64,000 nucleotides of DNA, from assembly GCF_030410395.1 (NCBI RefSeq), contig NZ_JAUHHF010000003.1, positions 124,001 through 188,000 on the forward strand, read 5' to 3'. The position numbers and the translations under genes were made by a program. Of this stretch, positions 1-8,841 are shown one piece after another. The DNA is from Zwartia panacis (GTDB lineage: Bacteria > Pseudomonadota > Gammaproteobacteria > Burkholderiales > Burkholderiaceae_B). Each line of letters opens with the position of its first letter. Positions within the stretch are counted from its first letter, which is position 1. The notes beneath the pieces were generated by a model. It saw nothing but the letters and a program-made list of their open reading frames with translations. It was not told the origin of the DNA and searched no databases.

Positions 1-1417
1 TCGCCCATCGAGGTGCTGTTTCTGTCATCTTTAAAACAGGTCCCAGCGTCAACATCTTGCCGTGATTAGAGGTATCCGTTTTAACGTAGAGTTTTTCAAC
101 CTCTTCCGCCGCCAGACGGTCTGGCGCAGCATCAAAGCTCTCGAGCAGACCTTGACGCTGAATAAACATCGCGGACTGACAAAGCGAAACATTGACCTCG
201 TAGCTGCCGCCCTCTTTGGCACGGCGAGCCAGTGCAAGCATGACTCCGATCGCGCCCAGATAACCTGTCAGATAATCACACATTGGCGCAAATACCAGCT
301 TGGGTTGCCCCGCGCCAATCGCTTCTCCATAGGTATGACAGACACCCGTGACAGCTTGTGCGATTTGCTCCCAGCCGGCACGGTCTTTGAAAGGCCCGCC
401 ACTCCCAAAACAGCTCACTGACAAATGAATCAAGCCGGGGCAAAGATCAAACAGTTGCTCGCGCCCAAACCCCTTTTTCGTCAAAGCGCCTGGACGATAC
501 CCATCGATCACCACATCGGCCGTAGCCACCAGGTCACGGAAAATGGCGGCTTGCTCAGGGATCTCAAAATCCAGAAAACAACTCCGCTTGCCATGACTGG
601 TGTCACGCACGTGCTCGGCAACCTGCGGCAAATGTGGCGCGGTTACCATCAAGACATCCGCGCCATGCTCGGCCAACGTCCTGCCAGCGATCGGCCCCGC
701 CAGGATGCGTGTCAAATCCAGCGTACGCACCCCCTCCAGCGGCCGAGTTGCGCTTGATAAAGCTTTAGGCGCGCTATCTCTGACCTTTCGAATCTCAATG
801 ACTGGGCGAGCACTCAAGTATTGTCCCTGAGGGTGTGCCAGCCACTCTGCCGGAGTGCGAATCAATCCGCCACATGCACGGGCATCCGCGATCGCCTGCT
901 CGAGCTCCTCGCCATTCCACTTCCCAACGCTTGAGGACACGCCTTCAACCGAATGCTCGCATTGCAAAACGCCCAACACCTTGGGCGTCAAACTTGGCAA
1001 ATTCAGATGAGGCAGAAACCATCTGCCGTCCTTGGTCGGCCAAGGTTGAGTCGTCGTCAACATTTTTGCCATCATGTCCGACGGGGCAACTGAAACATAC
1101 TCACCCTCGGAGTTTTGCTTGCGTGTGTAATCCACCGTGCGCAAAGAAGCCGCTGCATGACCCACGTAAATGGCCAACCCTTGCCTCTTGCCATGGCGAA
1201 GTTCCCAGAGGTCATTAGCTGCGATACCGACCATGGAGAGGGCTGCCGCGACCGTTTCACCCACACGGAAAGGTGTCTTATAAAACGGATCCGCGCCTGA
1301 TAGCTGAAGAGTTTCGCTGGGCGCAGCGAGAGCTCTCACGCTCAGAAGCTCTTGAAGAGCTGAGCTAAAGCCTTGCGGCTTGTTTGTTAAATTTAAGTTA
1401 GAACCTTTCGACGACAC
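1..1417 (-). CDS. Family III (CaiB/BaiF) CoA-transferase, two-lobed, 3' end outside window
   Basis: Transfers CoA between an acyl-CoA and a free carboxylate. The frame is open from 1417 down to base 1, so about 472 N-terminal residues are visible and the C terminus is missing. The first ~210 residues are an incomplete lobe (DGRWFLPHLNLP, then TPAEWLAHPQGQYL). The second lobe begins with EGVRTLDLTRILAGPIAGR and AEHGADVLMV, the family III nucleotide-binding start, and carries the motif APMCDYLTGYLGAIG, whose Asp is the expected catalytic residue. The start is GTG at 1417, with GGAG seven bases upstream; the nearby ATG is out of frame. It is divergent from the ABC/dehydrogenase operon and may activate or recycle an acid made by it (inference). 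Confidence 0.9.
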   Translation of the reverse strand, partial: MSSKGSNLNLTNKPQGFSSALQELLSVRALAAPSETLQLSGADPFYKTPFRVGETVAAALSMVGIAANDLWELRHGKRQGLAIYVGHAAASLRTVDYTRKQNSEGEYVSVAPSDMMAKMLTTTQPWPTKDGRWFLPHLNLPSLTPKVLGVLQCEHSVEGVSSSVGKWNGEELEQAIADARACGGLIRTPAEWLAHPQGQYLSARPVIEIRKVRDSAPKALSSATRPLEGVRTLDLTRILAGPIAGRTLAEHGADVLMVTAPHLPQVAEHVRDTSHGKRSCFLDFEIPEQAAIFRDLVATADVVIDGYRPGALTKKGFGREQLFDLCPGLIHLSVSCFGSGGPFKDRAGWEQIAQAVTGVCHTYGEAIGAGQPKLVFAPMCDYLTGYLGAIGVMLALARRAKEGGSYEVNVSLCQSAMFIQRQGLLESFDAAPDRLAAEEVEKLYVKTDTSNHGKMLTLGPVLKMTETAPRWA

Positions 1418-1743
1418 TTGTCTGCTCCATTTTTGGTTTTTAGCTCTATCCAAGCTTGAATTGAGGATATCACTTTAGTTGTTAACCCAACCGGAGATTT
1501 GGAATTGGTTTTGCTTCATTCACAAACATCACGCTTGCGCCTCAAAATCCTCGACAGTCGACTCTCTTTGTTTCTCGCAAATCCTCACATATTTACCTAT
1601 TTGACAACCTGCAAACATCAGGAACATAATCGGATGAAGGTCTAAGTTTTTTAAGTAAGTGACCTTTCGGCAACTATGCAGTTCCTTATCGCAAATACAT
1701 AAAAATATTGACCTAAAAAAGGTCAACAACTGGAGACTAAATC
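1418..1743. promoter_or_regulatory. Divergent control region with GGTC/GACC inverted repeats
   Basis: This 326-base gap separates the CoA-transferase from the ABC operon and holds no convincing gene. Near the operon start, TTGACC (1708-1713) and GGTCAA (1721-1726) form a perfect 6-bp inverted repeat around TAAAAAA. Further up, AAGGTC (1637-1642) and GACCTT (1661-1666) form a second, wider one. The shared GGTC/GACC core suggests an operator or a 5'-UTR hairpin. No regulator gene is adjacent, so its binder is unknown. Confidence 0.4.
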
Positions 1744-2997
1744 ATGTTGCATCGCAACGGCATCACTTCGTTTGTCCTTAAAACTTCTTTGATCGCTCTG
1801 GCTCTCGCCGCCTCCAGTGTCACTCAAGCGGAGACCGGCATCACTGACAAAGAAATCGTTTGGGGCAACTCATCCCCGCTGTCAGGTCCTAATGCCGGAT
1901 ACGGCCCAATTGGTCGGGCTCAACGTGCTTGCTTTCAATACATCAATGATGAACTGGGCGGCATCAAAATGGGTGACGGCAAAACACGAAAAGTGAAATA
2001 CGTTATGTACGACGACGCGATGGAACCCGCGCGTGCCTTGCAAAACGCAAGAAGACTGATTAGCCAAGACCGCGTATTTGGCGTCTCAGGTAACGCAGGG
2101 ACAGGCGCGAACCTGGGTGCAAGGCCTTTCTACAACTCAGAAAAAGTCCCACAAGTCTTTATATTCACAGGCGGGCCCATGTTTGGCGTAAAGGAGGAAG
2201 TTGAAAAATTCCCTTACACCATTCCAGCACTTCTCGCGTACAACACTGAGGCTGTCCTTTATGCCGCTTTCATCAAAGACAAATTTCCAAATGCAAAAAT
2301 CGCTTTGCTCAATGACGATAGCGGTGGCCCATTCTTTTCAAAGGCCTTTGTTAAAGCAGCAAAGGAAATGGGACTGAATATCGTCCTGCATGAAGAACAC
2401 TCCTACAGCGAACCGACCATCGATGCCAAAATCGACAGACTGGCAGCATCCGGAGCGGATGTGTTTGTGGACATCACGACGCCAAAATTTGTGGTTCAAG
2501 CACTCAAAAGAATGGATGCAATTAAATGGAAACCTGCACACATGATTTGGGGAGTAGGGTCGAGCATTGGTGGCGCTCTAGTCCCAGCAGGCCCGGAGAT
2601 TTCAAAAGGTATTTATTCTGGTCTCTGGTTAAAAGATCAAGCTGACCCAGCTTATGCGAACGATGCTGACATGAAGCTCTATGTTGAAAAGCTTAAAAAG
2701 TATGAAAGCGGATTAAATCCAGCAGATCAAAACGCAGCGGTGGGCTGGTTTGTGTGTAATGCGGTCAAGAGCGTTCTGGAACAAACAAAAGAACCAACTC
2801 GTAAAGCTTTTATCAATGCCGCACGCAGCATGAAACAAGTGAAGGTACCTCTTTTGCTGGAAGGGATCACCCTTAATACAAACGGTGCCGTTGATGGCTA
2901 TCCAATCGAATCCATTCAAATGGGTCAGTTTGATGGCACCAAGTTCGTTCCAGTCGGTGCGATTATCAACTACGAGGGTAAAACACCCGGACCTTGA
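1744..2997 (+). CDS. ABC transporter substrate-binding protein, LivK-like (Peripla_BP_6)
   Basis: Periplasmic receptor of a branched-chain-amino-acid-type (HAAT) ABC importer, 417 residues. The first ~29 residues are a signal peptide (hydrophobic LIALALAAS, cleavage near TQA|ETG). The mature part begins with DKEIVWGNSSPLSGPNAGYG, the usual family opening, and continues with AMEPARALQNARRLI, as in type-I periplasmic folds. CTGGAGA lies just before the ATG. It heads an operon with an aldehyde dehydrogenase, a hydroxyacid dehydrogenase and livGFHM, so the ligand is probably the substrate of those enzymes, not leucine itself (inference). Confidence 0.92.
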   Translation: MLHRNGITSFVLKTSLIALALAASSVTQAETGITDKEIVWGNSSPLSGPNAGYGPIGRAQRACFQYINDELGGIKMGDGKTRKVKYVMYDDAMEPARALQNARRLISQDRVFGVSGNAGTGANLGARPFYNSEKVPQVFIFTGGPMFGVKEEVEKFPYTIPALLAYNTEAVLYAAFIKDKFPNAKIALLNDDSGGPFFSKAFVKAAKEMGLNIVLHEEHSYSEPTIDAKIDRLAASGADVFVDITTPKFVVQALKRMDAIKWKPAHMIWGVGSSIGGALVPAGPEISKGIYSGLWLKDQADPAYANDADMKLYVEKLKKYESGLNPADQNAAVGWFVCNAVKSVLEQTKEPTRKAFINAARSMKQVKVPLLLEGITLNTNGAVDGYPIESIQMGQFDGTKFVPVGAIINYEGKTPGP

Positions 2998-3068
2998 TTC
3001 ATGAATATGAGACTTTAAAAATAATCATTTATCAATAAACGCTATTAATAATAAGCAGGATTTTCAAT

Positions 3069-4547
3069 ATGAAGCAAGAAATCACAGCCTATCAAATGTT
3101 AATCGATGGGAAATGGGTCAACAGTCTCGAAGACGATTGGATCAACGTTGAAAATCCTGCCAAAAAATTAATCTTTGCAAAAGTACCGCGCGCCAAAAAG
3201 GCTGATGTCGATTTGGCTGTAGCGGCTGCCAAGAGAGCATTCAAATCCTGGTCAAAAACCACCGCCGCAGAAAGAGGAAAAATCCTCTATCAAATTACGG
3301 ATTCCATTGAAAAGAACAAAGAAAAACTCGCTAGACTGATCAGTAGTGAAAACGGTAACGCGCTCAGAACCCAAAGTCGCGGTGAAGCCGCACTCACGGT
3401 AGAAATATTCCGTTATGTCGCGGGTTTGAGCCGGGAGATCAAAGGCAAAACAACATACCTAAGTCCGGATAATCTGGACTATACGCGCCGCGAACCCTAT
3501 GGCGTTGTCGGTGCGATTGTTCCCTGGAATGCGCCACTTATGCTGGCATCATTAAAAATCGCTCCCGCACTGATGACAGGCAATACGATGGTGCTTAAAG
3601 TATCCGAAGAGGCGCCCTTGGCTGTGCTTGAGCTCGCACGAATTTGTAGTGAATTTTTACCTGCCGGGACATTGAATGTGATCAGCGGCACAGGCCTTGA
3701 GTGCGGAGCCCCCCTTGTTGAACATCCGGATGTTCCAAAAATCTCATTCACCGGCTCGACAGCCGTGGGCAAGTCAATTCTTGCAGCAGCAAGTAAACGC
3801 GTTGCGGCAGTGACTCTTGAGCTTGGTGGCAAAAGCGCGCAGATTGTTTTCCCGGATGTTGATATCGATTACACAACGGATGGCGTAATCACAGCCATGC
3901 GCTTCTCTAGACAAGGCCAATCATGTACGGCCGGCTCACGTCTTTTTCTTCACGAGTCCATCGCGGAAAAATTTCTTGAGGTCCTCAAAACCAAACTAAA
4001 ACGTTTGCGTGTAGGCGATCCTTTAGCCGAGGAAACGGACGCAGGTTCAGTCGTCAATGCCAAACAATACGAAAGGGTTTCCTCTTATATTCGGGAAGCC
4101 ATTGAATCCAACCCCGAATCTTTAATTCTTGGAGGCCTTCCCCCAGCGTCGGGCCCATTGTCTGAGGGTTATTTTTTTGAACCAACCGTATTTTTAAATT
4201 TACCAGACACTGTTCGACTCACATGTGAAGAAGTCTTTGGTCCGGTGTTATCTGTCTCTACCTGGAAAGATGAGGACGAAGTGATTGCACGGGCCAACAA
4301 CTCTGACTATGGACTCGCAGCATTTGTCTGGTCTCGCGCAGGCGCGCCTGCCATCCGGATGGCGCACGGACTAGAAGCTGGCTGGGTACTCGTCAATCAA
4401 GGCGGCGGTCAACAAATTGGTCACTCTTATGGAGGAGTTAAACAATCAGGTGCGGGCAGAGAATTTTCTCTCGAAGGGATTCTTGAAAGCTATACAGATA
4501 TCAAGCAGATATCAGTCAATCTTGGTGATCACGGCTATCCCCGCTAA
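3069..4547 (+). CDS. NAD(P)-dependent aldehyde dehydrogenase
   Basis: Oxidises an aldehyde to the acid, or semialdehyde to acyl product, in the cytoplasm. 492 residues, normal for the superfamily. Visible landmarks are FTGSTAVGKSI (cofactor loop), ELGGKSAQ with the general base Glu251, and GQSCTAGSR with the nucleophile Cys286, at the usual ~35-residue spacing. FEPTVF and EEVFGPVL follow in the C-terminal half. AGCAGGA precedes the ATG. It lies between the ABC receptor gene and the 3-hydroxyisobutyrate-dehydrogenase-like gene; alcohol-to-aldehyde-to-acid oxidation by this pair is plausible. Confidence 0.93.
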   Translation: MKQEITAYQMLIDGKWVNSLEDDWINVENPAKKLIFAKVPRAKKADVDLAVAAAKRAFKSWSKTTAAERGKILYQITDSIEKNKEKLARLISSENGNALRTQSRGEAALTVEIFRYVAGLSREIKGKTTYLSPDNLDYTRREPYGVVGAIVPWNAPLMLASLKIAPALMTGNTMVLKVSEEAPLAVLELARICSEFLPAGTLNVISGTGLECGAPLVEHPDVPKISFTGSTAVGKSILAAASKRVAAVTLELGGKSAQIVFPDVDIDYTTDGVITAMRFSRQGQSCTAGSRLFLHESIAEKFLEVLKTKLKRLRVGDPLAEETDAGSVVNAKQYERVSSYIREAIESNPESLILGGLPPASGPLSEGYFFEPTVFLNLPDTVRLTCEEVFGPVLSVSTWKDEDEVIARANNSDYGLAAFVWSRAGAPAIRMAHGLEAGWVLVNQGGGQQIGHSYGGVKQSGAGREFSLEGILESYTDIKQISVNLGDHGYPR

Positions 4548-4593
4548 AAATATCGGCATTGCATTTCTTGAAACTTATTCGATTGGATCATCC

Positions 4594-5505
4594 ATGAGCC
4601 CTAAAAAATATAGAACACATCAGTCAATTGGTTTTATCGGTCTAGGCATGATGGGTAGTCGTATGATCGGCCACCTCAAAGGCTATGCCAAAGAACTACT
4701 CATCATGGATGTGGATACTGTTCGCGCGCAAGAGGCAGCTACGCGTGCAAATGGTCGATCAGTATCTTCGGTCAATGAAATGGCGAACGCTGATATTGTT
4801 GTGTTGATGCTTCCAAATAGCAAAGTCGTAGACTCCGTTGTCAGAGGCGAACAAGGCAAGCCAGGATTAATCGACCTTTTAAGTACTGGCGCAATGATCA
4901 TCGATATGAGCTCGTCCACGCCGAGCAACACGATTGAGAACGCAGCACTCGCCGCCCAAAAAGGATTGCTCTACATGGATGCGCCTGTATCAGGCGGACC
5001 GACAGGAGCAGAATCAGGCAAGCTTGCCATCATGGCCGGAGGCACCGAAGAAGATTTCTTGCATGCTAAGCCTTTGCTTGACCGCATGGGAACAAACGTC
5101 ATACTCGCTGGCGCCGTCGGATCGGGTCACGCCGTTAAAGCGTTAAATAATCTGCTGTCCGCAACCGTGCTCGCTGCCACTTCAGAGGTTTTTGCAGCGG
5201 GCGAAAAATTCGGACTTGATCCCGAAGTCATGCAAAAAATTATCAACGCCTCCAGCGGCGGGAGTTTTGCTACAAGCCATACATGGCCCAAAGCGATCTT
5301 ACCTAAAAGCTACGATTTCGGTTTCGCCCTTGCTTTGATGCATAAAGACGTTGGTATCGGCATGTCCCTGATCGAATCGACTGGAATCAAAACTACGCTG
5401 GTCAACGCAAGCGCGAAAATGTGGGATAGAGCGCTCAAAGCCTCACAGCCAGGCGCAGACATGACCGAGATTACACGCCAAATACAAAAGGAAGCTGGAC
5501 TGTGA
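4594..5505 (+). CDS. NAD(P)-dependent 3-hydroxyisobutyrate-dehydrogenase-like oxidoreductase
   Basis: Beta-hydroxyacid dehydrogenase family: oxidises a 3-hydroxy acid, or reduces a semialdehyde, with NAD(P). About 303 residues from the ATG at 4594. The frame is open further upstream but would overlap the aldehyde dehydrogenase by 130 bases, so the later start was chosen; its ribosome site is weak. The N terminus has GFIGLGMMGSRM (Rossmann motif), followed by DAPVSGGPTGAESG (substrate loop) and AVKALNNLLSA with catalytic Lys182. It overlaps livG by four bases (GTGA), so the two are translationally coupled. Confidence 0.92.
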   Translation: MSPKKYRTHQSIGFIGLGMMGSRMIGHLKGYAKELLIMDVDTVRAQEAATRANGRSVSSVNEMANADIVVLMLPNSKVVDSVVRGEQGKPGLIDLLSTGAMIIDMSSSTPSNTIENAALAAQKGLLYMDAPVSGGPTGAESGKLAIMAGGTEEDFLHAKPLLDRMGTNVILAGAVGSGHAVKALNNLLSATVLAATSEVFAAGEKFGLDPEVMQKIINASSGGSFATSHTWPKAILPKSYDFGFALALMHKDVGIGMSLIESTGIKTTLVNASAKMWDRALKASQPGADMTEITRQIQKEAGL

Positions 5506-6275
5506 CAGCTCCCCCGAAACTTGTTGTCAGTGATCTGTCACTACGGTTCGGCGGAATTGTTGCGCTGGATAGCTTGTCATTTTCGGTCACTGAGGGCACG
5601 ATCTGTGGACTGATCGGTCCCAATGGCGCAGGTAAAACAAGCTGTTTTAACTGTATCAGCAGGTTATATACCCCTTCTTCGGGGAAAGTTATTTTTGACG
5701 GTGAAGACATCACACGAGTCAAACCTAAAGATGTTGTTTCGCTGGGGATTGCCAGAACTTTTCAAAATCTGGCTTTGCTTCCATCTATGACCGTACTTGA
5801 AAATGTCATGCTGGGCGGACATCATTACGAAAGAACTAGCTTGTTAAAAGCCCCGTTCGTACCACAGAGCTTGCGGTCAGAGGAAGCATCACTGAATCGG
5901 TATGCCCACGAACTGCTTGAGCGTCTGGGCCTGTCTCATCTGCACAATCGACGTGTCGATGACCTGCCATATCCTACGTTAAAAAAAGTAGAGTTGGCCA
6001 GAGCACTTGCTGCGAAACCCAGTTTTTTGATGCTGGATGAACCCGCCGGAGGTCTATCTCATTCAGAGGTTGATGATTTATCCGAAACCCTTGTCCGCAT
6101 TAGACAAGAGTTTTCTTTGACGCTTCTCTTGGTCGAACATCACATGGGCATGGTGATGAAGGTCTCAGACAACATAGTAGTGCTGGATTTTGGGCACAAG
6201 ATCGCTGACGGCTTACCCGCTGAAATTAAAACCAATCCCCGAGTCATTGAAGCCTACCTGGGCAAGCCTAAATGA
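5502..6275 (+). CDS. livG: Branched-chain-type ABC transporter ATP-binding protein LivG
   Basis: One of two cytoplasmic ATPases of the HAAT importer, 257 residues, starting at a GTG that overlaps the previous stop. Walker A is GPNGAGKT (39-46) and Walker B is FLMLDEPAGG, with the switch His in LLLVEHHMG. The ABC signature is odd: LPYPTLKKVELARAL, where most LivG proteins have a glycine (PYGQQR or PFGTLKR). It overlaps livF by four bases. The C-terminal VIEAYLGK tail is typical of LivG. Confidence 0.93.
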   Translation: MTAPPKLVVSDLSLRFGGIVALDSLSFSVTEGTICGLIGPNGAGKTSCFNCISRLYTPSSGKVIFDGEDITRVKPKDVVSLGIARTFQNLALLPSMTVLENVMLGGHHYERTSLLKAPFVPQSLRSEEASLNRYAHELLERLGLSHLHNRRVDDLPYPTLKKVELARALAAKPSFLMLDEPAGGLSHSEVDDLSETLVRIRQEFSLTLLLVEHHMGMVMKVSDNIVVLDFGHKIADGLPAEIKTNPRVIEAYLGKPK

Positions 6276-6985
6276 AAAATGTTCTGGAAGTTAATAATCT
6301 CAAGGCTGGCTACGGGCGCATTAGCGTGCTTCAAGGTATCTCACTCGCAGTCAAAGACGGTTCAATCGCAGTATTGCTGGGCGCCAATGGAGCAGGTAAA
6401 ACGACTACTCTTCGTGCGATCAGCGGACTACTTAAGAGCGAGGGAGAAATCTTACTCGATGAACAAGATATCAACGGCAAATCCGCCGATAGTATCGCGC
6501 GCATGGGAGTTGCACACGCTGCAGAGGGTCGAGGAACCTTTACCGATCTCACTGTCGAGGAAAATCTGCGCGTTGGTGCCTTCAGGAGAAAAGATAAAGC
6601 GGAAATCTCCCTCGATCTGGAAAAAATGTATGGCTTATTCCCGAGACTGCGTGAAAGAAGAGCCCAAAAAGCCGGTAGCCTGAGTGGTGGCGAACAGCAA
6701 ATGCTGGCTGTCGGCCGCGCGTTGATGCTGCGCCCGCGCGTCATGCTTTTAGACGAACCCTCCCTTGGGTTAGCGCCCGTGATCATTAACACACTGTTTG
6801 AGACGTTTTCGCATGTGAATAGAGAACTAGGCGTGAGCATGCTGATCGTCGAGCAAAACGCCAATCTAGCCTTACAAATCGCCCATGATGCCTACGTGCT
6901 TGAGTCAGGCTCAATCACGCTGAGTGGTCCCGCAAAAGAAATCGCTTCACTTGACGGTATTCGTGCCGCATATTTGGGAGATTGA
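6272..6985 (+). CDS. livF: Branched-chain-type ABC transporter ATP-binding protein LivF
   Basis: Second ATPase of the same importer, 237 residues, normal for LivF. Walker A is GANGAGKTT near residue 37, the signature is LSGGEQQMLAVGRALM, Walker B is VMLLDEPSLGLAP, and the switch His is replaced by Gln in LIVEQNANLAL, as usual in LivF. AHAAEGRGTFTDLTVEENL is the characteristic Q-loop/helical region. It overlaps livG by ATGA and lies four bases before livH. Confidence 0.94.
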   Translation: MKNVLEVNNLKAGYGRISVLQGISLAVKDGSIAVLLGANGAGKTTTLRAISGLLKSEGEILLDEQDINGKSADSIARMGVAHAAEGRGTFTDLTVEENLRVGAFRRKDKAEISLDLEKMYGLFPRLRERRAQKAGSLSGGEQQMLAVGRALMLRPRVMLLDEPSLGLAPVIINTLFETFSHVNRELGVSMLIVEQNANLALQIAHDAYVLESGSITLSGPAKEIASLDGIRAAYLGD

Positions 6986-6988
6986 GAT

Positions 6989-7870
6989 ATGCAATATTTC
7001 TTCCAGCAACTTTTGAATGGCATTACCTCTGGCGCAGTTTATGCGTCACTAGGCCTGGCACTTGTTCTGATCTACCGCACAACAAACATCGCTAATTTCG
7101 CTCAAGGTGAAATGGCGACATTCTCTGCTTTCCTTTCATGGCAGATTACTCAGTTTGGCGTCCCGATCGCCTGGTCCATTCTATTGGTCATGATCATCTC
7201 CATTCTGATTGGAGCAGTCGTTTATGCCGTGATCGTAAGACCGGTGCAACATAAAGACGAGATGACCATCATCATCGTGACCCTAGGACTATTTCTCGCG
7301 TTCAATAGTGCCACCGGAGCAATATGGGGATTCATGCAAAAATCCTCCCCGAGTCCTTTCCCGACTACCTCCTGGACGCTGGGCTCTTTGAGAATCTCTG
7401 CCGAGCTCCTTAGCTTTGTCGGGGTGCTGATCGCGGTATCGGGAGGCCTATATTTATTGTTTCAAAAGACCCGACTCGGGATGGCCCTGCGTGCTGCAGC
7501 TTCCAACGCTCAATCAGCGCAACTTGTAGGTATTCCATATACAAAAATGATGATCTTTGGTTGGGGGATGGCCGCAGCGCTCGGTGCAGTTTCAGGCGCA
7601 CTAGTGGCCTCACGACTCACTCTTGATCCCAATATGATGGCCGATGTCATCATCTATGCATTTGCCTCTGCAGTCGTTGGAGGGATGAGTAGCTATGTCG
7701 GCGCGGTAGTTGGTGGAATCGTCGTGGGTGTATCTCAAGCATTCTCGACCGCATTTTTACCTGGCCTGGGTGCTGATCTTCAAATCATCGTCCCACTACT
7801 GCTGATTGTGACGGTCTTGATTATCAAACCTGAAGGTCTGTTCGGCAAAACTGTAGCGGCGAGGGTCTGA
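6989..7870 (+). CDS. livH: Branched-chain-type ABC transporter permease LivH
   Basis: Inner-membrane channel subunit, 293 residues, with about eight hydrophobic segments. LNGITSGAVYASLGLALVLI at the N terminus, NFAQGEMATF and the EAA-like stretch RAAASNAQSAQLVGIP are family landmarks; KPEGLFGKTVAARV is the usual LivH tail. It pairs with LivM, whose start overlaps this stop by one base. Confidence 0.95.
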   Translation: MQYFFQQLLNGITSGAVYASLGLALVLIYRTTNIANFAQGEMATFSAFLSWQITQFGVPIAWSILLVMIISILIGAVVYAVIVRPVQHKDEMTIIIVTLGLFLAFNSATGAIWGFMQKSSPSPFPTTSWTLGSLRISAELLSFVGVLIAVSGGLYLLFQKTRLGMALRAAASNAQSAQLVGIPYTKMMIFGWGMAAALGAVSGALVASRLTLDPNMMADVIIYAFASAVVGGMSSYVGAVVGGIVVGVSQAFSTAFLPGLGADLQIIVPLLLIVTVLIIKPEGLFGKTVAARV

Positions 7871-8823
7871 TGAGTGCAAAACGTATAGTTGGTCTGATTT
7901 TCGCCGCAATCCTAATCGCAATTCCTCTGACCGTTCCGGGCTACCTGACCTTTCAGCTCAGTGGAGTCATGGCCTATGCGGTTGCTGCAATCGGTCTGAA
8001 CCTCATTACTGGTTATGCCGGTCAGATTTCTCTGGGACATAATGCCTTTTTCGCTTTAGGTGCCTACTCGGCGGCCTTGAGCATGACGTATTTCAATGTT
8101 CATTACATGACCTCCATCCTGATTGCCGCCGTTGTCAGTTTTGTGGTCGGCTATCTATCGGGGTTTCCGGCGCAGCGCTTGAGAGGACTTTATCTGGCAC
8201 TGATCACCCTGGTGCTGGCAGTTTCCGTATCGCCAGTCATCAAACATTTCAAATCCGTCACTGGAGGCATGTCAGGCTTATCGATTGAGCGTCCAAGCCC
8301 ACCGGAATGGCTCAATCTGACTCGAGATGCCTGGATTTATTACACCGTTCTGTCGGTCACTGTTTTATGCTTTTATCTAGCTCGAAACTTTGTAGCCGGC
8401 AGCACAGGACGTGCGTTGACCGCGGTGCGTTCCGCGCCTCTTGCCGCCTCTGCGATGGGTGTCAACGTGAACGGCTATAAAGTTTTGATTTTCGGCCTTG
8501 GATCCATGCTGGGTGGTATAGGTGGGGCTTTGTTTAATTTCTCGATCGGCTTCATCGCACCCGACTCTTTTAATTTACTTCTTTCAGTCAGTTTTCTTGC
8601 GGCAATTGTAGTGGGAGGACTTGGCACCATCTGGGGCGCGGTCGTTGCAGGCCTGTTTTTACAGTTTGTACCCTCCTATGCCTCAGATCTGAGTGAAGCA
8701 TTATCAGGTGCAGTTTATGGAGGCATTTTGATTATCTGCATGTTTTTTATGCCTAAAGGAATAGTCGGCACTCTGATTGAATGGAAGCAGTCTCGGGCGG
8801 AGAGAAAAGGTTCAGTTCAATAA
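7870..8823 (+). CDS. livM: Branched-chain-type ABC transporter permease LivM
   Basis: Second membrane subunit of the importer, 317 residues. GLNLITGYAGQISLGHNAF is the LivM signature near residue 45, and the coupling region is RALTAVRSAPLAASAMGVN. LGTIWGAVVAGLFL and MPKGIVGTLIEWKQSR close the protein. It is the last gene of the operon; a convergent gene ends 18 bases downstream, with no clear terminator hairpin between them. Confidence 0.95.
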   Translation: MSAKRIVGLIFAAILIAIPLTVPGYLTFQLSGVMAYAVAAIGLNLITGYAGQISLGHNAFFALGAYSAALSMTYFNVHYMTSILIAAVVSFVVGYLSGFPAQRLRGLYLALITLVLAVSVSPVIKHFKSVTGGMSGLSIERPSPPEWLNLTRDAWIYYTVLSVTVLCFYLARNFVAGSTGRALTAVRSAPLAASAMGVNVNGYKVLIFGLGSMLGGIGGALFNFSIGFIAPDSFNLLLSVSFLAAIVVGGLGTIWGAVVAGLFLQFVPSYASDLSEALSGAVYGGILIICMFFMPKGIVGTLIEWKQSRAERKGSVQ

Positions 8824-8841
8824 TAGAAACGATATATTTCT

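Noticed and set aside
62-1218. Several plus-strand open frames in the first 1.2 kb
   Set aside because: The minus strand here encodes one continuous CoA-transferase with conserved motifs throughout; the plus-strand frames are its shadows.
6331-6864. A 177-codon minus-strand frame within livF
   Set aside because: Ser/Arg/Pro-rich antisense translation; livF has Walker A, Walker B and signature motifs in the plus frame.
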